In this document: positions 17,201 to 25,929 of the stretch, piece after piece
How the letters are laid out: each line of letters opens with the position of its first letter
Position numbering within the stretch: the first letter of the stretch is position 1
Source of the DNA: Pirellulaceae bacterium
Lineage (GTDB): Bacteria; Planctomycetota; Planctomycetia; Pirellulales; Pirellulaceae
Assembly: GCA_024102795.1 (NCBI GenBank)
Contig: JAGFJK010000492.1
Location: 1-37,550, forward strand
Direction: 5' to 3'
Length of the DNA stretch: 37,550 nt
Made by a program: the position numbers and the translations under genes
The notes under the pieces: generated by a model
The model's input: the letters and a program-made list of their open reading frames with translations, nothing else
Told to the model about the DNA's origin: nothing
The model's database searches: none

Positions 17201-17302
17201 GCCTTCGCCCGCGGCCACTCGACATGGGCCGCGCGCCCTGTTTCCCAGCTTTCGGGCTCTGTCAAAGGGAGACACATCCTCTCCCTCTCAACCGAGGCCG
17301 CC

Positions 17303-18553
17303 ATGGAACGCCAACTGATCGTGGTTGCCGGGCCGGAAACCGGCCGGATATTCTCGCTGCACGACGGCCAGACAATGGTCATCGGACGTGGTCAGGCCAG
17401 CAGCACGCAGATCAATGACCCGCGTATGTCGCGCGTGCATTGTCAGGTGCAGGTTGACGGCGGCAAGACCTGGCTGCTTGATAACGGTAGCTCGTCGGGA
17501 ACGTTTGTCGGCGGCGAGAAGATCACGCGGCACGAATTGAAACCCGGCGAGGTGTTTCAGCTCGGCGACACGCAGATCCGCTTTCAACTCACAAGCCACC
17601 AAGAGGCCAACACCTTAGCGGGAGACCAGGCGTTCGGCCGTCCCAAACCCCAGCCCGCGATCGCGCCCCTGAAAGATCTTATCGGCACGTCGCTGGCGCA
17701 TTACCGCCTGGATGCAATCATCGCGGCGGGCGAATCGGGGATGATCTTCAAGGCGACGGATTCGGAGAAGCACCGTGTCGCCGCGGTGAAAGTGCTGAGT
17801 CCCGCCCCATCGCATCAAGAGCAACAGCGAGAACGCTTCGTGCGGGCCATGCGGACCATGATCGATGTTCGCAACCCGCATATCGTCCAGCTTTACAATG
17901 CCGGCAAGAGCGGGCCGTACTGCTGGGCGGCAATGGAATTCGTCGAGGGGGAGGACCTCACGAAGGTAATTCAGCGGATCGGCGTCGAAGGGATGCTCGA
18001 CTGGCGGGAAGTCTACCGCGTGGCCGTGCATGTCGGGCGGGCGCTGCACGAGGCATATCAGCGGAAGATCATCCATCGCAACGTCACACCGGCGAACATC
18101 CTGCGGCGGCACAGGGACAAAGTCTGCTTGCTGGGCGATCTGATGCTGGCCAAAGCGCTCGAAGGATCGCTGGCGCGGCAAGTGACACAACCGGGCCAGT
18201 TGATTGGTGACGTCCCCTACATGTCGCCGGAACGGACTCGCGATCAGGTGGGCGTCGATCACCGTAGCGACATTTACGGATTGGGTGCGACGCTGTATGC
18301 GTTGCTGACCGGACGGCCGCCATTCGAATGTAGCTCGCTGCCCGAACTGATCCGCATGGTCCGCCAGGAAGAACCCCGCCAGCCGCGTGAATTTCAGCTT
18401 TCGATCGACGATACGTTTCAGGACACCGTCTTGCAGCTGCTCGCCAAGCGGCCAGAAGATCGGTTCCAGACACCGGCGGCTTTACTCCGTGATCTGGAAC
18501 GCATCGGGCGATATAACAACCTGGAAGCAGACTGGTCCGAATGGTCCGGCTAA
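17303..18553 (+). CDS. FHA domain plus degenerate Ser/Thr kinase (predicted pseudokinase)
   Basis: With the ATG at 17303 the protein has 416 residues; the frame opens earlier, but that part comes from the repeat. The FHA domain spans residues 1-95 with IGRG (27-30), SRVH (43-46) and NGSSSGT (61-67), which bind phosphothreonine peptides. A kinase-fold domain spans about 130-400. The ATP-binding lysine (Lys163) and SPE motif (308-310) are present. However, the catalytic HRD is HRN (258-260), the usual Lys two residues on is Thr262, and DFG is replaced by DLM (279-281). Phosphotransfer is therefore doubtful; ATP-dependent or scaffold signalling is more likely. The ECF sigma gene follows after 122 bases. 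Confidence 0.85.
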   Translation: MERQLIVVAGPETGRIFSLHDGQTMVIGRGQASSTQINDPRMSRVHCQVQVDGGKTWLLDNGSSSGTFVGGEKITRHELKPGEVFQLGDTQIRFQLTSHQEANTLAGDQAFGRPKPQPAIAPLKDLIGTSLAHYRLDAIIAAGESGMIFKATDSEKHRVAAVKVLSPAPSHQEQQRERFVRAMRTMIDVRNPHIVQLYNAGKSGPYCWAAMEFVEGEDLTKVIQRIGVEGMLDWREVYRVAVHVGRALHEAYQRKIIHRNVTPANILRRHRDKVCLLGDLMLAKALEGSLARQVTQPGQLIGDVPYMSPERTRDQVGVDHRSDIYGLGATLYALLTGRPPFECSSLPELIRMVRQEEPRQPREFQLSIDDTFQDTVLQLLAKRPEDRFQTPAALLRDLERIGRYNNLEADWSEWSG

Positions 18554-18675
18554 AGCGCCGCCCGAACCACAGCCAGGCGGTCTGTACTCGTGCCAACCCG
18601 ATCAAAATGCGACAATCCATCGTGGCACGCGCCCAGCGCCTGCCGTTCCAGGCTCGTTCCGGTCAGGAGTGACCT

Positions 18676-19242
18676 ATGGCGTCCGACGCACACACCGACG
18701 ATCAGTGGCCAGACCAGTTTCGCAGCTACCTGCGATTGCTGGCACGAATGCAGCTTGACGAACGCCTGCGCAGCAAGCTCGACCCCTCCGACATTGTGCA
18801 GCAGACGCTGTTGCAGGCGCACCTCGCGATCGGTGACTTCCGCGGCAAGACCGATGCCGAGATGGCGGCCTGGCTGCGGCAGATCCTGGCGCACAACCTT
18901 GCCCATGCCGTACGTGACTTTGGACGAGGCAAACGGAATGTCAACCGCGAACGTTCGCTACAGGCCGCTGTCGATGCCTCGTCGGCGCGACTCGAAGCCT
19001 GGCTGGCGGCCGAGCAATCGTCCCCCAGCCAACAGGCACAACGCAACGAACGCGTCAGGGAATTGTGCGTTGCCCTGGAGCAACTTCCCGACGCGCAGCG
19101 CGAAGCGGTACAGCTCCACTACTGGCAAGCCTGCACGCTTGCCGAAATTGCCGAGCGGCTCGACCGCACACCTGCCGCCGCTGCGGGGTTGCTCAAGCGC
19201 GGAATGCGGAAGTTGCGCGAGTTGATGGTGGAGAAGCAATGA
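18676..19242 (+). CDS. ECF-type RNA polymerase sigma factor
   Basis: A protein of 188 residues. Region 2 is seen in LDPSDIVQQTLLQAH and FRGKTDAEMAAWLRQIL, and region 4 in LPDAQREAVQLHYWQ followed by a helix-turn-helix (LAEIAERL) and a C-terminal KLRELM helix. It lacks the regions 1 and 3 of housekeeping factors. The LDPSDIVQQT form is typical of planctomycete ECF factors encoded with Ser/Thr kinases. A CAGGAG ribosome site precedes the ATG. The stop overlaps the start of the membrane protein gene (ATGA). No classical anti-sigma gene is present; the adjacent kinase or membrane protein may control it (inference). Confidence 0.9.
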   Translation: MASDAHTDDQWPDQFRSYLRLLARMQLDERLRSKLDPSDIVQQTLLQAHLAIGDFRGKTDAEMAAWLRQILAHNLAHAVRDFGRGKRNVNRERSLQAAVDASSARLEAWLAAEQSSPSQQAQRNERVRELCVALEQLPDAQREAVQLHYWQACTLAEIAERLDRTPAAAAGLLKRGMRKLRELMVEKQ

Positions 19243-19928
19243 TCACACGAATTGGCATCGGGTTACTCGTCGTGGGAGTGGCAATGTTTTTCGGCAGTTG
19301 CTTCCTGTTCGGGTCGGTTGGGCTTCGTGCGGCGGCTGCCAACAAGGCTTTGAGCGTAGCGATTGAACCTGGCCAGCCAGTAACGACCGACGTCGTTACC
19401 GTCGACACATCACGACTCTGTTCGATCAGTGTGCACGTCAAGGTGCAGTCGAACAAGGTCTATACGAATTCGACTATTGATCCCCAGACACACAAGAGCG
19501 TCGAACAGCACACGCTGCAATACGACTTTCCGATTCGCTATCGCGTTCTGGACTCCGCGGGTAATGTACTGCACGAACAGCGCGAAAGAGTCGCCTGGAA
19601 TTCAGGTGTCCGTACCGGCGGAGGCGGCACCGTTAGCAGCGCCGAAGGCGGCATGATCGAGAACGAACACCATTTTGCCAAATTCAAGGTCGGCGCTCCT
19701 GGACGTGTTCAGGTTGATATCGCGCTCGACCCGGACACAGAGTACGGCGCGACGCTGCAGTCGGCGACCCTGATTGTGTACGACAACGTCTCGCGACATG
19801 GTGGTCCGGTTCTGAACGGATTCGTGATGCTGTGCTTTGCACCACTGGTGCTCCTGCTCGGCGCGGCATTCACGATCGTTGGACTGGTTCGCTCGTCGCC
19901 CCGCCGTGTCGTGGAGACGATGCCATGA
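19239..19928 (+). CDS. Two-helix membrane protein coupled to the ECF sigma factor
   Basis: A protein of 229 residues whose ATG overlaps the sigma stop by four bases, so the two are translationally coupled. One membrane helix lies at residues 5-30 and a second near 193-215, with a beta-rich extracytoplasmic domain between them and a short basic cytoplasmic tail. The family is not recognised and there is no anti-sigma zinc motif. Position and topology suggest a sensor or regulator of the sigma factor; this is an inference only. A 122-base gap without visible motifs precedes the large kinase gene. Confidence 0.75.
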   Translation: MITRIGIGLLVVGVAMFFGSCFLFGSVGLRAAAANKALSVAIEPGQPVTTDVVTVDTSRLCSISVHVKVQSNKVYTNSTIDPQTHKSVEQHTLQYDFPIRYRVLDSAGNVLHEQRERVAWNSGVRTGGGGTVSSAEGGMIENEHHFAKFKVGAPGRVQVDIALDPDTEYGATLQSATLIVYDNVSRHGGPVLNGFVMLCFAPLVLLLGAAFTIVGLVRSSPRRVVETMP

Positions 19929-20050
19929 TCGGGCGACCGTGCCTCCAATGTTACTTCGATCACTGCGTGCGGCGGGGCGCGCCCCCTCTGGGATTGCGTG
20001 GGCTCTTAGCTTCTTGAGGACGTGGTTCGCACGAGCTCCGGAACTGTTTT

Positions 20051-23000
20051 ATGCCACCATCACAAGAAGACGCTTCACGCGACGATCCTCGACTGAACGA
20101 GATCCTGGCCCGCTATCTGCAGGCGGTGGAATCGGGCCAGCCGATCGACCGGGAGCAATTCCTCCGCGAGCATCCGGAATACGCGGACGAGCTTCGCGAG
20201 TTCTTTGCGGACAAGAGTCAGCTTGACGAGCTGGCGGGAAGGGATCCTCGACCCCTTGTCGCCATGGATGCTCCAACGTTGCCACCGGAGAGTGCCACCC
20301 GGGTGGACGCGCCAACGTCCGACTCGGTGGCGACTGCCAACACCCCGCCGCGCCCTGGTTCGATCATCCGTTACTTTGGCGATTACGAATTGCTGGAAGA
20401 AATCGCTCGCGGCGGCATGGGGGTCGTCTACAAGGCGCGGCAGGTCAAGCTGAATCGTATCGTCGCCTTGAAGATGATTCTGTCCGGCCAGTTGGCCTCG
20501 AAGGAGGACGTGCAGCGCTTCTACACCGAAGCGGAAGCCGCGGCCGGACTCGATCACCAGGGCATCGTGCCGATCTTTGAAGTTGGCGAGTATGACGGCC
20601 AGCATTTCTTCTCGATGGGGTTTATCGCTGGAGCATCGTTGTCGTCGAAAATCGCCGATTGTCCGTTTGCTCCGCGGCTAGCCGCCGACTTGATTGGAAA
20701 AGTCGCTCGGGCGTTGCAGTACGCGCATGACAAAGGCGTGATTCACCGGGACCTGAAACCAGCGAATGTTCTGTTGGACAAGGATGGCCAACCCAAGGTC
20801 ACGGATTTTGGATTGGCCAAGAAGCTCGATCACGACTCGAACCTGACTGGCACTGGTCAGATCCTGGGAACACCGAGCTACATGCCGCCCGAACAAGCGG
20901 CGGGACGCCTGAGCGAGGTCCGAGAAACCGCGGACGTGTACTCACTGGGCGCGATTCTCTATGCCGCGCTGACCGGTCGACCGCCGTTTCAAGCCGACAA
21001 TCCGCTCGACACGCTGATGCAGGTGCTGGAGCGTGAACCGGTATCCCCGCGCACGCTGAATCCGACGGTGCCGCGCGACCTGGAAACGATCTGCCTGAAG
21101 TGCTTGGAAAAGGATCGTCGTCGCCGCTACCAATCGGCAGGCGAACTGCGCGACGAACTGCAGCGGTTTCTCGACGGTCACCCGATTCTTGCCCGCCCCA
21201 TCAGCAGGTCCGCGCGCCTGTGGCGGTGGTGCAAGCGGAATCCGGTTGTGGCTTCTCTGTCGTCCGCTGTCGTTGTGAGTCTGATCGCGGGGACCATGGT
21301 TTCGACCTGGTTCGCCATGGAAGCACGGCAGCGGGCCGATGCCGAGGCGGAACAACGGCGGGCCTCTGAGCACAACGCCGCCACGCTCCATCTGGAACGC
21401 AGTTTGTCACGCTGCCAGCCCGACGACCCGGCCGCTGGACTACTGTGGCTCACGCGCAGCCTGGCCGAAGCACAACGGATCGACGATTCACGTCTGGAAG
21501 AACTTTGCCGGCTGCAACTGGCCGCATGGAGTCGAGGTGTCCATCCAATTCACGCGATCCTGCCGTCGGGGCCAGTTCGGGCGGCAGCATTCAGCGGCGA
21601 TGGAAAGACCATTCTGACGACTCTGGACGGCAGTGCCATCCAGCGCTGGGACGCTGCCAGCGGAGCTCCTTGCGGTGAGTGGAGTCGGCTGTCATCGGAT
21701 GCGATGCCGGCAGGCGCTACCTTCGATTCCGCGGGCCGCATCGTCGCCGTAAGCCGTCTCGACCACGCCGTACAGTGTTTTGATCCGGAAACCGGCGCCC
21801 CAATCGGGCCTGCCCTGCGCCATTCCGCTCGCCAGGGAAAGACGATGCAGTTCGTGGCTTTCAGTCCTGGTGGGGACCGGCTGCTCAGCATCAGCGAAGA
21901 CAACTCCGTCCGACTTTGGGAAATCGCCATTGGCGAGTCGGTAGAGGTCATTGCTCCCAACACCGACCGCAGGCCGCGGACGGCGGCGTTCAGCCCCGAT
22001 GGCAGACTGCTGCTGATCTCGCTTGTGGACCAGATCCTCTCGTGCGACGCAGCGACAGGCGACGTCCTGGGGCCGATCGAGCCGCTGGGCAAATGGCTGA
22101 ATGGGATGGCCTTCAGTCCTGATGGAACAAGATTGCTAACGGCAAGTTCGACGACCGCGCAACTGTGGGACACAAAGTCGTGGAGGCCCATTGGGGCGTC
22201 GTGGCCGATCAGGGCCGCCATCAACGATCAGGTTCAAGTGGCCTTCAGTCACGACGGAACCCTGGCGGCAACGGGGGATCGCGATGCGGTACGAATCCAT
22301 GACGTTGTAAGCGGCCTTCCCGTCGGTGCACCACTGCGGCTGCGGTTTCAGTCAAGTTCCAACAGCGAATCGATTCTGGCGTTGGTATTCAGTCCGGACG
22401 ACTCGCTGCTGTTTGCGGGAGGCGATTCGACGGCAGCCTGCATCTGGCGGGTCGCATCCCGACGTGACAACGCGTACGTGTTGACCCATCCGGGGGTGCT
22501 TCGAGGAGCGTTCAGCCCCGACAGCAGAGTGCTTGCTACCGGAAGCCAGCGCGACGGTGTGCGGATGTGGAATGTTGATACGGGTCAACCTTACGGGCCA
22601 AAACTCGAGATTCCTGGCGCGGTCTGGGCGCTGGCTTTTGATTTGACAGGTCGGCGGATCGTGGCTGGCGGCAACAGTCGAACGGCTCGAGTCTGGAGTG
22701 TTGAGACTGGAGCGCCGCTCACGCCATTGATCCAACATGGAAACTTCGTGACGAACGTAGCGTTCGCTGGCGACGGGCAGTCATTCTGGGCGACGAGCCG
22801 AGATGGGCGGGTCCACCACTGGAATGTCACGACCGGTCAGCCTCTTGGTAACCCGCAAGCTCACGACGGGAACGGCCATGTGCTGGTGCGTAAGAACGGC
22901 ACGGCAATTCTCTGTCAGAGTTCACAGTTGTTGGATCTCGAGCGAGGAACGCCGATAGGCTCGACTTTGCAGACGGGTGGTTGGGCCGTGCTGCATCCAG

Positions 23001-23638
23001 ATGAACGTACACTTTGGACCGGAGGACCGGCGCTTGTGCGGATGGGTATTGATACCGGGAATGTCATCGGACAGCCGGTGACGATCCCAGGTCGGCTGGG
23101 TTTCATGGGCCGCGATGGCGGTCAAGCCCTCGTGATCAACGACGGGGACGGCACGGCCGTATGGTTTGACCTGTACACAAGAGCTGCCGTGGGTCCTCAG
23201 ATCGACCTGCATGGAACCTGGCGAGGGGCTTCCGCCACAATGGGCGTGGTGCCGCTGATCAAGCCGGCAATCATGGAACATGGCCCGCCACAGGTCAGTC
23301 CGGATGATCGGCTGCTCGTGATTGGCACGAACCGTGACGTGGGCGGGTCCGTGCAGTTCTTTGATCTGGTATCCGGGCAGCAGATCGGACCTCCGTGGAT
23401 GGTGCCAGCTCACGTACAGCGCGTCGGTTTCAGTCCCGATGGGCTCGCTGTCCTGGTAGTGCTCAAGAACGGGACGGCCCTTTTGGAACCGGCAATGCAA
23501 CCGCTGGCTGGCGAGCTGAATGATGTCGTGCGCCATGTCGAGGCGCTGACCGGTTCAACGTTGGCAAACGGTAATGTCGTCCGGCCGCTTGATCCACAGG
23601 AGTGGACTGAGCGACTGCAACGGACTCCCGCCACATGA
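20051..23638 (+). CDS. Membrane Ser/Thr protein kinase with C-terminal WD40 propellers
   Basis: A protein of 1195 residues. The N-terminal 100 residues form a planctomycete leader (QFLREHPEYADELREFF). The kinase domain is at about 113-380 and complete: GGMGVVY loop, Lys141, HRDLKPAN (232-239), DFG (252-254) and PPE in the activation segment. One membrane helix lies at about 399-420, followed by a charged helix. From about 510 to the end I count 15 WD40-like blades of the form FSPDGxxLL...W/D..TG, enough for two propellers. The kinase would be cytoplasmic and the propellers outside. It follows the sigma and membrane genes and probably forms one signalling unit with them. Confidence 0.93.
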   Translation: MPPSQEDASRDDPRLNEILARYLQAVESGQPIDREQFLREHPEYADELREFFADKSQLDELAGRDPRPLVAMDAPTLPPESATRVDAPTSDSVATANTPPRPGSIIRYFGDYELLEEIARGGMGVVYKARQVKLNRIVALKMILSGQLASKEDVQRFYTEAEAAAGLDHQGIVPIFEVGEYDGQHFFSMGFIAGASLSSKIADCPFAPRLAADLIGKVARALQYAHDKGVIHRDLKPANVLLDKDGQPKVTDFGLAKKLDHDSNLTGTGQILGTPSYMPPEQAAGRLSEVRETADVYSLGAILYAALTGRPPFQADNPLDTLMQVLEREPVSPRTLNPTVPRDLETICLKCLEKDRRRRYQSAGELRDELQRFLDGHPILARPISRSARLWRWCKRNPVVASLSSAVVVSLIAGTMVSTWFAMEARQRADAEAEQRRASEHNAATLHLERSLSRCQPDDPAAGLLWLTRSLAEAQRIDDSRLEELCRLQLAAWSRGVHPIHAILPSGPVRAAAFSGDGKTILTTLDGSAIQRWDAASGAPCGEWSRLSSDAMPAGATFDSAGRIVAVSRLDHAVQCFDPETGAPIGPALRHSARQGKTMQFVAFSPGGDRLLSISEDNSVRLWEIAIGESVEVIAPNTDRRPRTAAFSPDGRLLLISLVDQILSCDAATGDVLGPIEPLGKWLNGMAFSPDGTRLLTASSTTAQLWDTKSWRPIGASWPIRAAINDQVQVAFSHDGTLAATGDRDAVRIHDVVSGLPVGAPLRLRFQSSSNSESILALVFSPDDSLLFAGGDSTAACIWRVASRRDNAYVLTHPGVLRGAFSPDSRVLATGSQRDGVRMWNVDTGQPYGPKLEIPGAVWALAFDLTGRRIVAGGNSRTARVWSVETGAPLTPLIQHGNFVTNVAFAGDGQSFWATSRDGRVHHWNVTTGQPLGNPQAHDGNGHVLVRKNGTAILCQSSQLLDLERGTPIGSTLQTGGWAVLHPDERTLWTGGPALVRMGIDTGNVIGQPVTIPGRLGFMGRDGGQALVINDGDGTAVWFDLYTRAAVGPQIDLHGTWRGASATMGVVPLIKPAIMEHGPPQVSPDDRLLVIGTNRDVGGSVQFFDLVSGQQIGPPWMVPAHVQRVGFSPDGLAVLVVLKNGTALLEPAMQPLAGELNDVVRHVEALTGSTLANGNVVRPLDPQEWTERLQRTPAT

Positions 23639-23880
23639 GCGTGGCGCGTCACGCGGGCGGACCGCACGGACCACACGTCGTGTGGGACGCTCCGAAGTCG
23701 AATCCGGATCTTGGATTTGCCCCACAATGCTGCGGCGCATTCAAACGTCGCGTCAAGACAGGGTGAAGCAGAATGGAGTATGGTCCCACAGAAGACACGA
23801 AACATGGTAACACGCGGCTTTGTGCGGTGCTCTCCCTGCACCCGTACTTCCTCACTTGTTCTGACTTGAAAAGGTGATTC

Positions 23881-24933
23881 ATGAAGACCCGAATTGCACT
23901 CATGGTGTTGGCGACTGTGATCGGTCTCCAGTTGACGGGACCCGGTTGCGCGGACGCTCAGCAACCAGCGGCGGACGTTCCGAAGGATGAAGTGCTACAG
24001 CGCTTCGTCGGCGCGTGGGATTTGAAATCGACTCACAAGCCCGCCAAGTGGCATCCCGACGGTGCGGAGTCGACCGGTAAGGAGAGCACCGTCTGGGCGC
24101 TCAAGAACCGCGTCATCATGATCCGGGACGTGTCGTCGCCCGACGGCCGCAAGGGACTCTACATCGCGACGCACGATCCCCAACAGGACGCCTATCGATT
24201 CTGGGGCTTCGACTCCCACGGCCTGCTGGGGGGCGAGTGGCTGCTGAAGTGGAATGCCGAAGCCAGCGCCACGATTGGACGAGCGACCGACTTACCGCGC
24301 GGCTGGACCAGCGGCGGCCAGAACCGCTTTCCGGACGGGAATACGAACCTCGTCAGCTTCTGGATCCGGGACGATACCGGCGCACTGCTGCTCGACGGCA
24401 GCGGCCGCAAGGACCGCCTGCCCGCCGCTCGCGAAGCGGCCATCGTCGCCGAGTGGAAGAAGCACGAACCGCCCACCGACCTGCCGGCCGAATTGAAAGT
24501 GCTCGGCCGCATGATCGGTGAGTGGGATACGGTCACTGTCCAGAGACCAGCGGAATGGACTCCGGCCGGCGGGCGAAGTACAGCGAAGATCACGCGCGAG
24601 TGGATTCTGAACGGCCGGTTTGTGATGGATACGTCGACGCACTCCAGCGGTGATGAAAGCATCGCGATCCTGGGCTACGACCCCGGCCAGAAAACGTATC
24701 GAAGCTGGTGGTTCAACTCACTGGGGCACCGCAACGACTCGCGCGGCCAGTGGGACGAAGCGTCCAAAACGCTCGCGTACCAATCCAAACTGGAGGACGG
24801 GAAGGCAATGCGGAGCCAGGTTCGCTTTGCCGATGCAAGCCAGGAAGTCTGGCAATTCCAAGTCACCGACGCCGACGGCAAGGTGTATCTTGAGATGGAG
24901 ATCACCGCGACGCGACGTCCGGCAAACGACTAG
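23881..24933 (+). CDS. Secreted protein with two DUF1579-like domains
   Basis: A protein of 350 residues with a signal peptide (MKTRIAL, hydrophobic core, cleavage near ADA-QQ). Two similar halves follow: residues 38-165 begin LQRFVGAWDLKS, and residues 208-345 begin LGRMIGEWDTVT. Each contains a YDP/HDPQ-type turn and a later aromatic strand, as in the DUF1579 family of lipocalin-like planctomycete proteins. The biochemical role is unknown. An AAAAGG ribosome site precedes the ATG. It stands 242 bases after the kinase on the same strand; that gap shows nothing recognisable. Confidence 0.75.
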   Translation: MKTRIALMVLATVIGLQLTGPGCADAQQPAADVPKDEVLQRFVGAWDLKSTHKPAKWHPDGAESTGKESTVWALKNRVIMIRDVSSPDGRKGLYIATHDPQQDAYRFWGFDSHGLLGGEWLLKWNAEASATIGRATDLPRGWTSGGQNRFPDGNTNLVSFWIRDDTGALLLDGSGRKDRLPAAREAAIVAEWKKHEPPTDLPAELKVLGRMIGEWDTVTVQRPAEWTPAGGRSTAKITREWILNGRFVMDTSTHSSGDESIAILGYDPGQKTYRSWWFNSLGHRNDSRGQWDEASKTLAYQSKLEDGKAMRSQVRFADASQEVWQFQVTDADGKVYLEMEITATRRPAND

Positions 24934-25051
24934 CAAGCACGCGTGGTCGGAGAAGAAAATCGGGGGTTGGTTGACGTGACGGCGGCGTGCCATCGCAATT
25001 CTTGGGTGTCGGACCATTCTTCTGGCCATTGTCTTGTCAAAACAATGACTC

Positions 25052-25090
25052 CTGACACCTTTGAGACACGGCTGACACCTTTGAGACACG
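25052..25090 (+). repeat. 20-base tandem repeat next to toxin-antitoxin genes
   Basis: CTGACACCTTTGAGACACG occurs twice (25052-25070 and 25072-25090), separated by one G. It ends four bases before the antitoxin stop codon on the other strand. Just upstream is a related ACTCCTGACACC string. It resembles dispersed intergenic repeats of this phylum, but that link is from memory only. Confidence 0.8.
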
Positions 25091-25094
25091 CGAC

Positions 25095-25346
25095 TCAGGG
25101 AGTCAGGCCGAGTTGTCGTTTGACTTCATCCAATGGGATCGTCTTAGATTGCTTGGCCCGCTCGTCGAGCAAGGCCATCAGCTTGGCGTTTTGCCGGGTG
25201 CGAGCGATTTCCCGGTCAAAATCGTCAATGGCCGTAAGCAGGAATTCCGATCCGTCGGCGGTGCGCACCAAAACCTCGTCGTCCCGTGCTTGTTCGAGCA
25301 GCGCATTTATCTCGGCCGCTTGTGGTGGTACAGAAACAGTCTTCAC
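25095..25346 (-). CDS. Antitoxin of a RelE-type pair
   Basis: A protein of 83 residues with a GTG start inside the end of the toxin gene: the stop TGA and the start share a GTGA. The N-terminal half (PPQAAEINALLEQARDDEVL, then TADGSEFLL) has the pattern of Phd-like antitoxins. The C-terminal half is charged and ends DEVKRQLGLTP, a likely toxin-binding tail. The pair is in toxin-first order. Such antitoxins usually bind the toxin and repress their own promoter; an operator is not identifiable here. Confidence 0.7.
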   Translation of the reverse strand: MKTVSVPPQAAEINALLEQARDDEVLVRTADGSEFLLTAIDDFDREIARTRQNAKLMALLDERAKQSKTIPLDEVKRQLGLTP

Positions 25347-25636
25347 AGTTCGTACTCCTCGCCGTGCACGAATAACGTACTGCCGTCCTTGTAGCCGATC
25401 GCTTCGATCTTGACGAGTGACTCATTTAAGTCCACATCGTAGAAAACGCGAAACTCTCCGATTCGCAGCTCCCATTCCGCGAGTTGGTTGGGACGCAGAC
25501 GCTTGCAGTTACGTGATGGTGCGGTCGCCAGGTGTGGGAGTTTCCCCTCGATCCCGCCGACGATTCGCTCCTGGTCGTACTTGCGCAAGGACTGCAAGTC
25601 CGTCACAGCCTCGGGTGTAAATTCGATCCGGAACAT
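25343..25636 (-). CDS. RelE/ParE-superfamily toxin
   Basis: From the ATG at 25636 the protein has 97 residues, the normal size. It opens MFRIEFTPEAVTDLQSLRKY and contains KRLRPNQLAEWELRIGEFRVFYDVD, the conserved core of small RelE-like plasmid-stabilisation proteins, with a C-terminal VHGEEYEL. RelE relatives are ribosome-dependent mRNA nucleases, while ParE relatives act on gyrase; which applies cannot be told. Upstream codons in the same frame are discounted because they run through the repeat at 25751. The gene looks intact. Confidence 0.85.
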   Translation of the reverse strand: MFRIEFTPEAVTDLQSLRKYDQERIVGGIEGKLPHLATAPSRNCKRLRPNQLAEWELRIGEFRVFYDVDLNESLVKIEAIGYKDGSTLFVHGEEYEL

Positions 25637-25750
25637 GTTTGGGCCCACCTGGAAGTCGGCACCACGTACATTTTCCAGAAATAATGTATCACATCGCGGC
25701 TCGCCGTTGAAGCCAAGCCGAATGGCGACCGCCTGCAGTCCCGAACGACA

Positions 25751-25839
25751 CGGGCGACGCTGCGCGCGGTGCTCAGCCTTCGCCACGAACCAGGTTACAC
25801 TCGCCCGGTTCGACATAATGACCAAAAACCTTACCTGAG
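25751..25839 (+). repeat. About 90-base accessory-region repeat, copy 2
   Basis: It begins CGGGCGACGCTGCGCG and ends GACCAAAAACCTTACCTGAG. It aligns with copy 1 (16342-16431) in the same orientation over its whole length. It lies where the accessory region meets the high-GC core genes, 90 bases from the methyltransferase stop codon. The flanks of the two copies do not match. Confidence 0.75.
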
Positions 25840-25929
25840 TGCGAGACTAACGTGCCCACCGAAAACTGATTGCTGGGGATTTGAGATTGCAAACTGATAA
25901 CTGACTACTGACAACTCTCATGACAACTT

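Noticed and set aside
16342..25839. The 90-base repeats as integron attC sites
   Set aside because: No GTTRRRY core and matching inverse core were found, and the intervening genes are not in one cassette-like direction. No integrase is in view.
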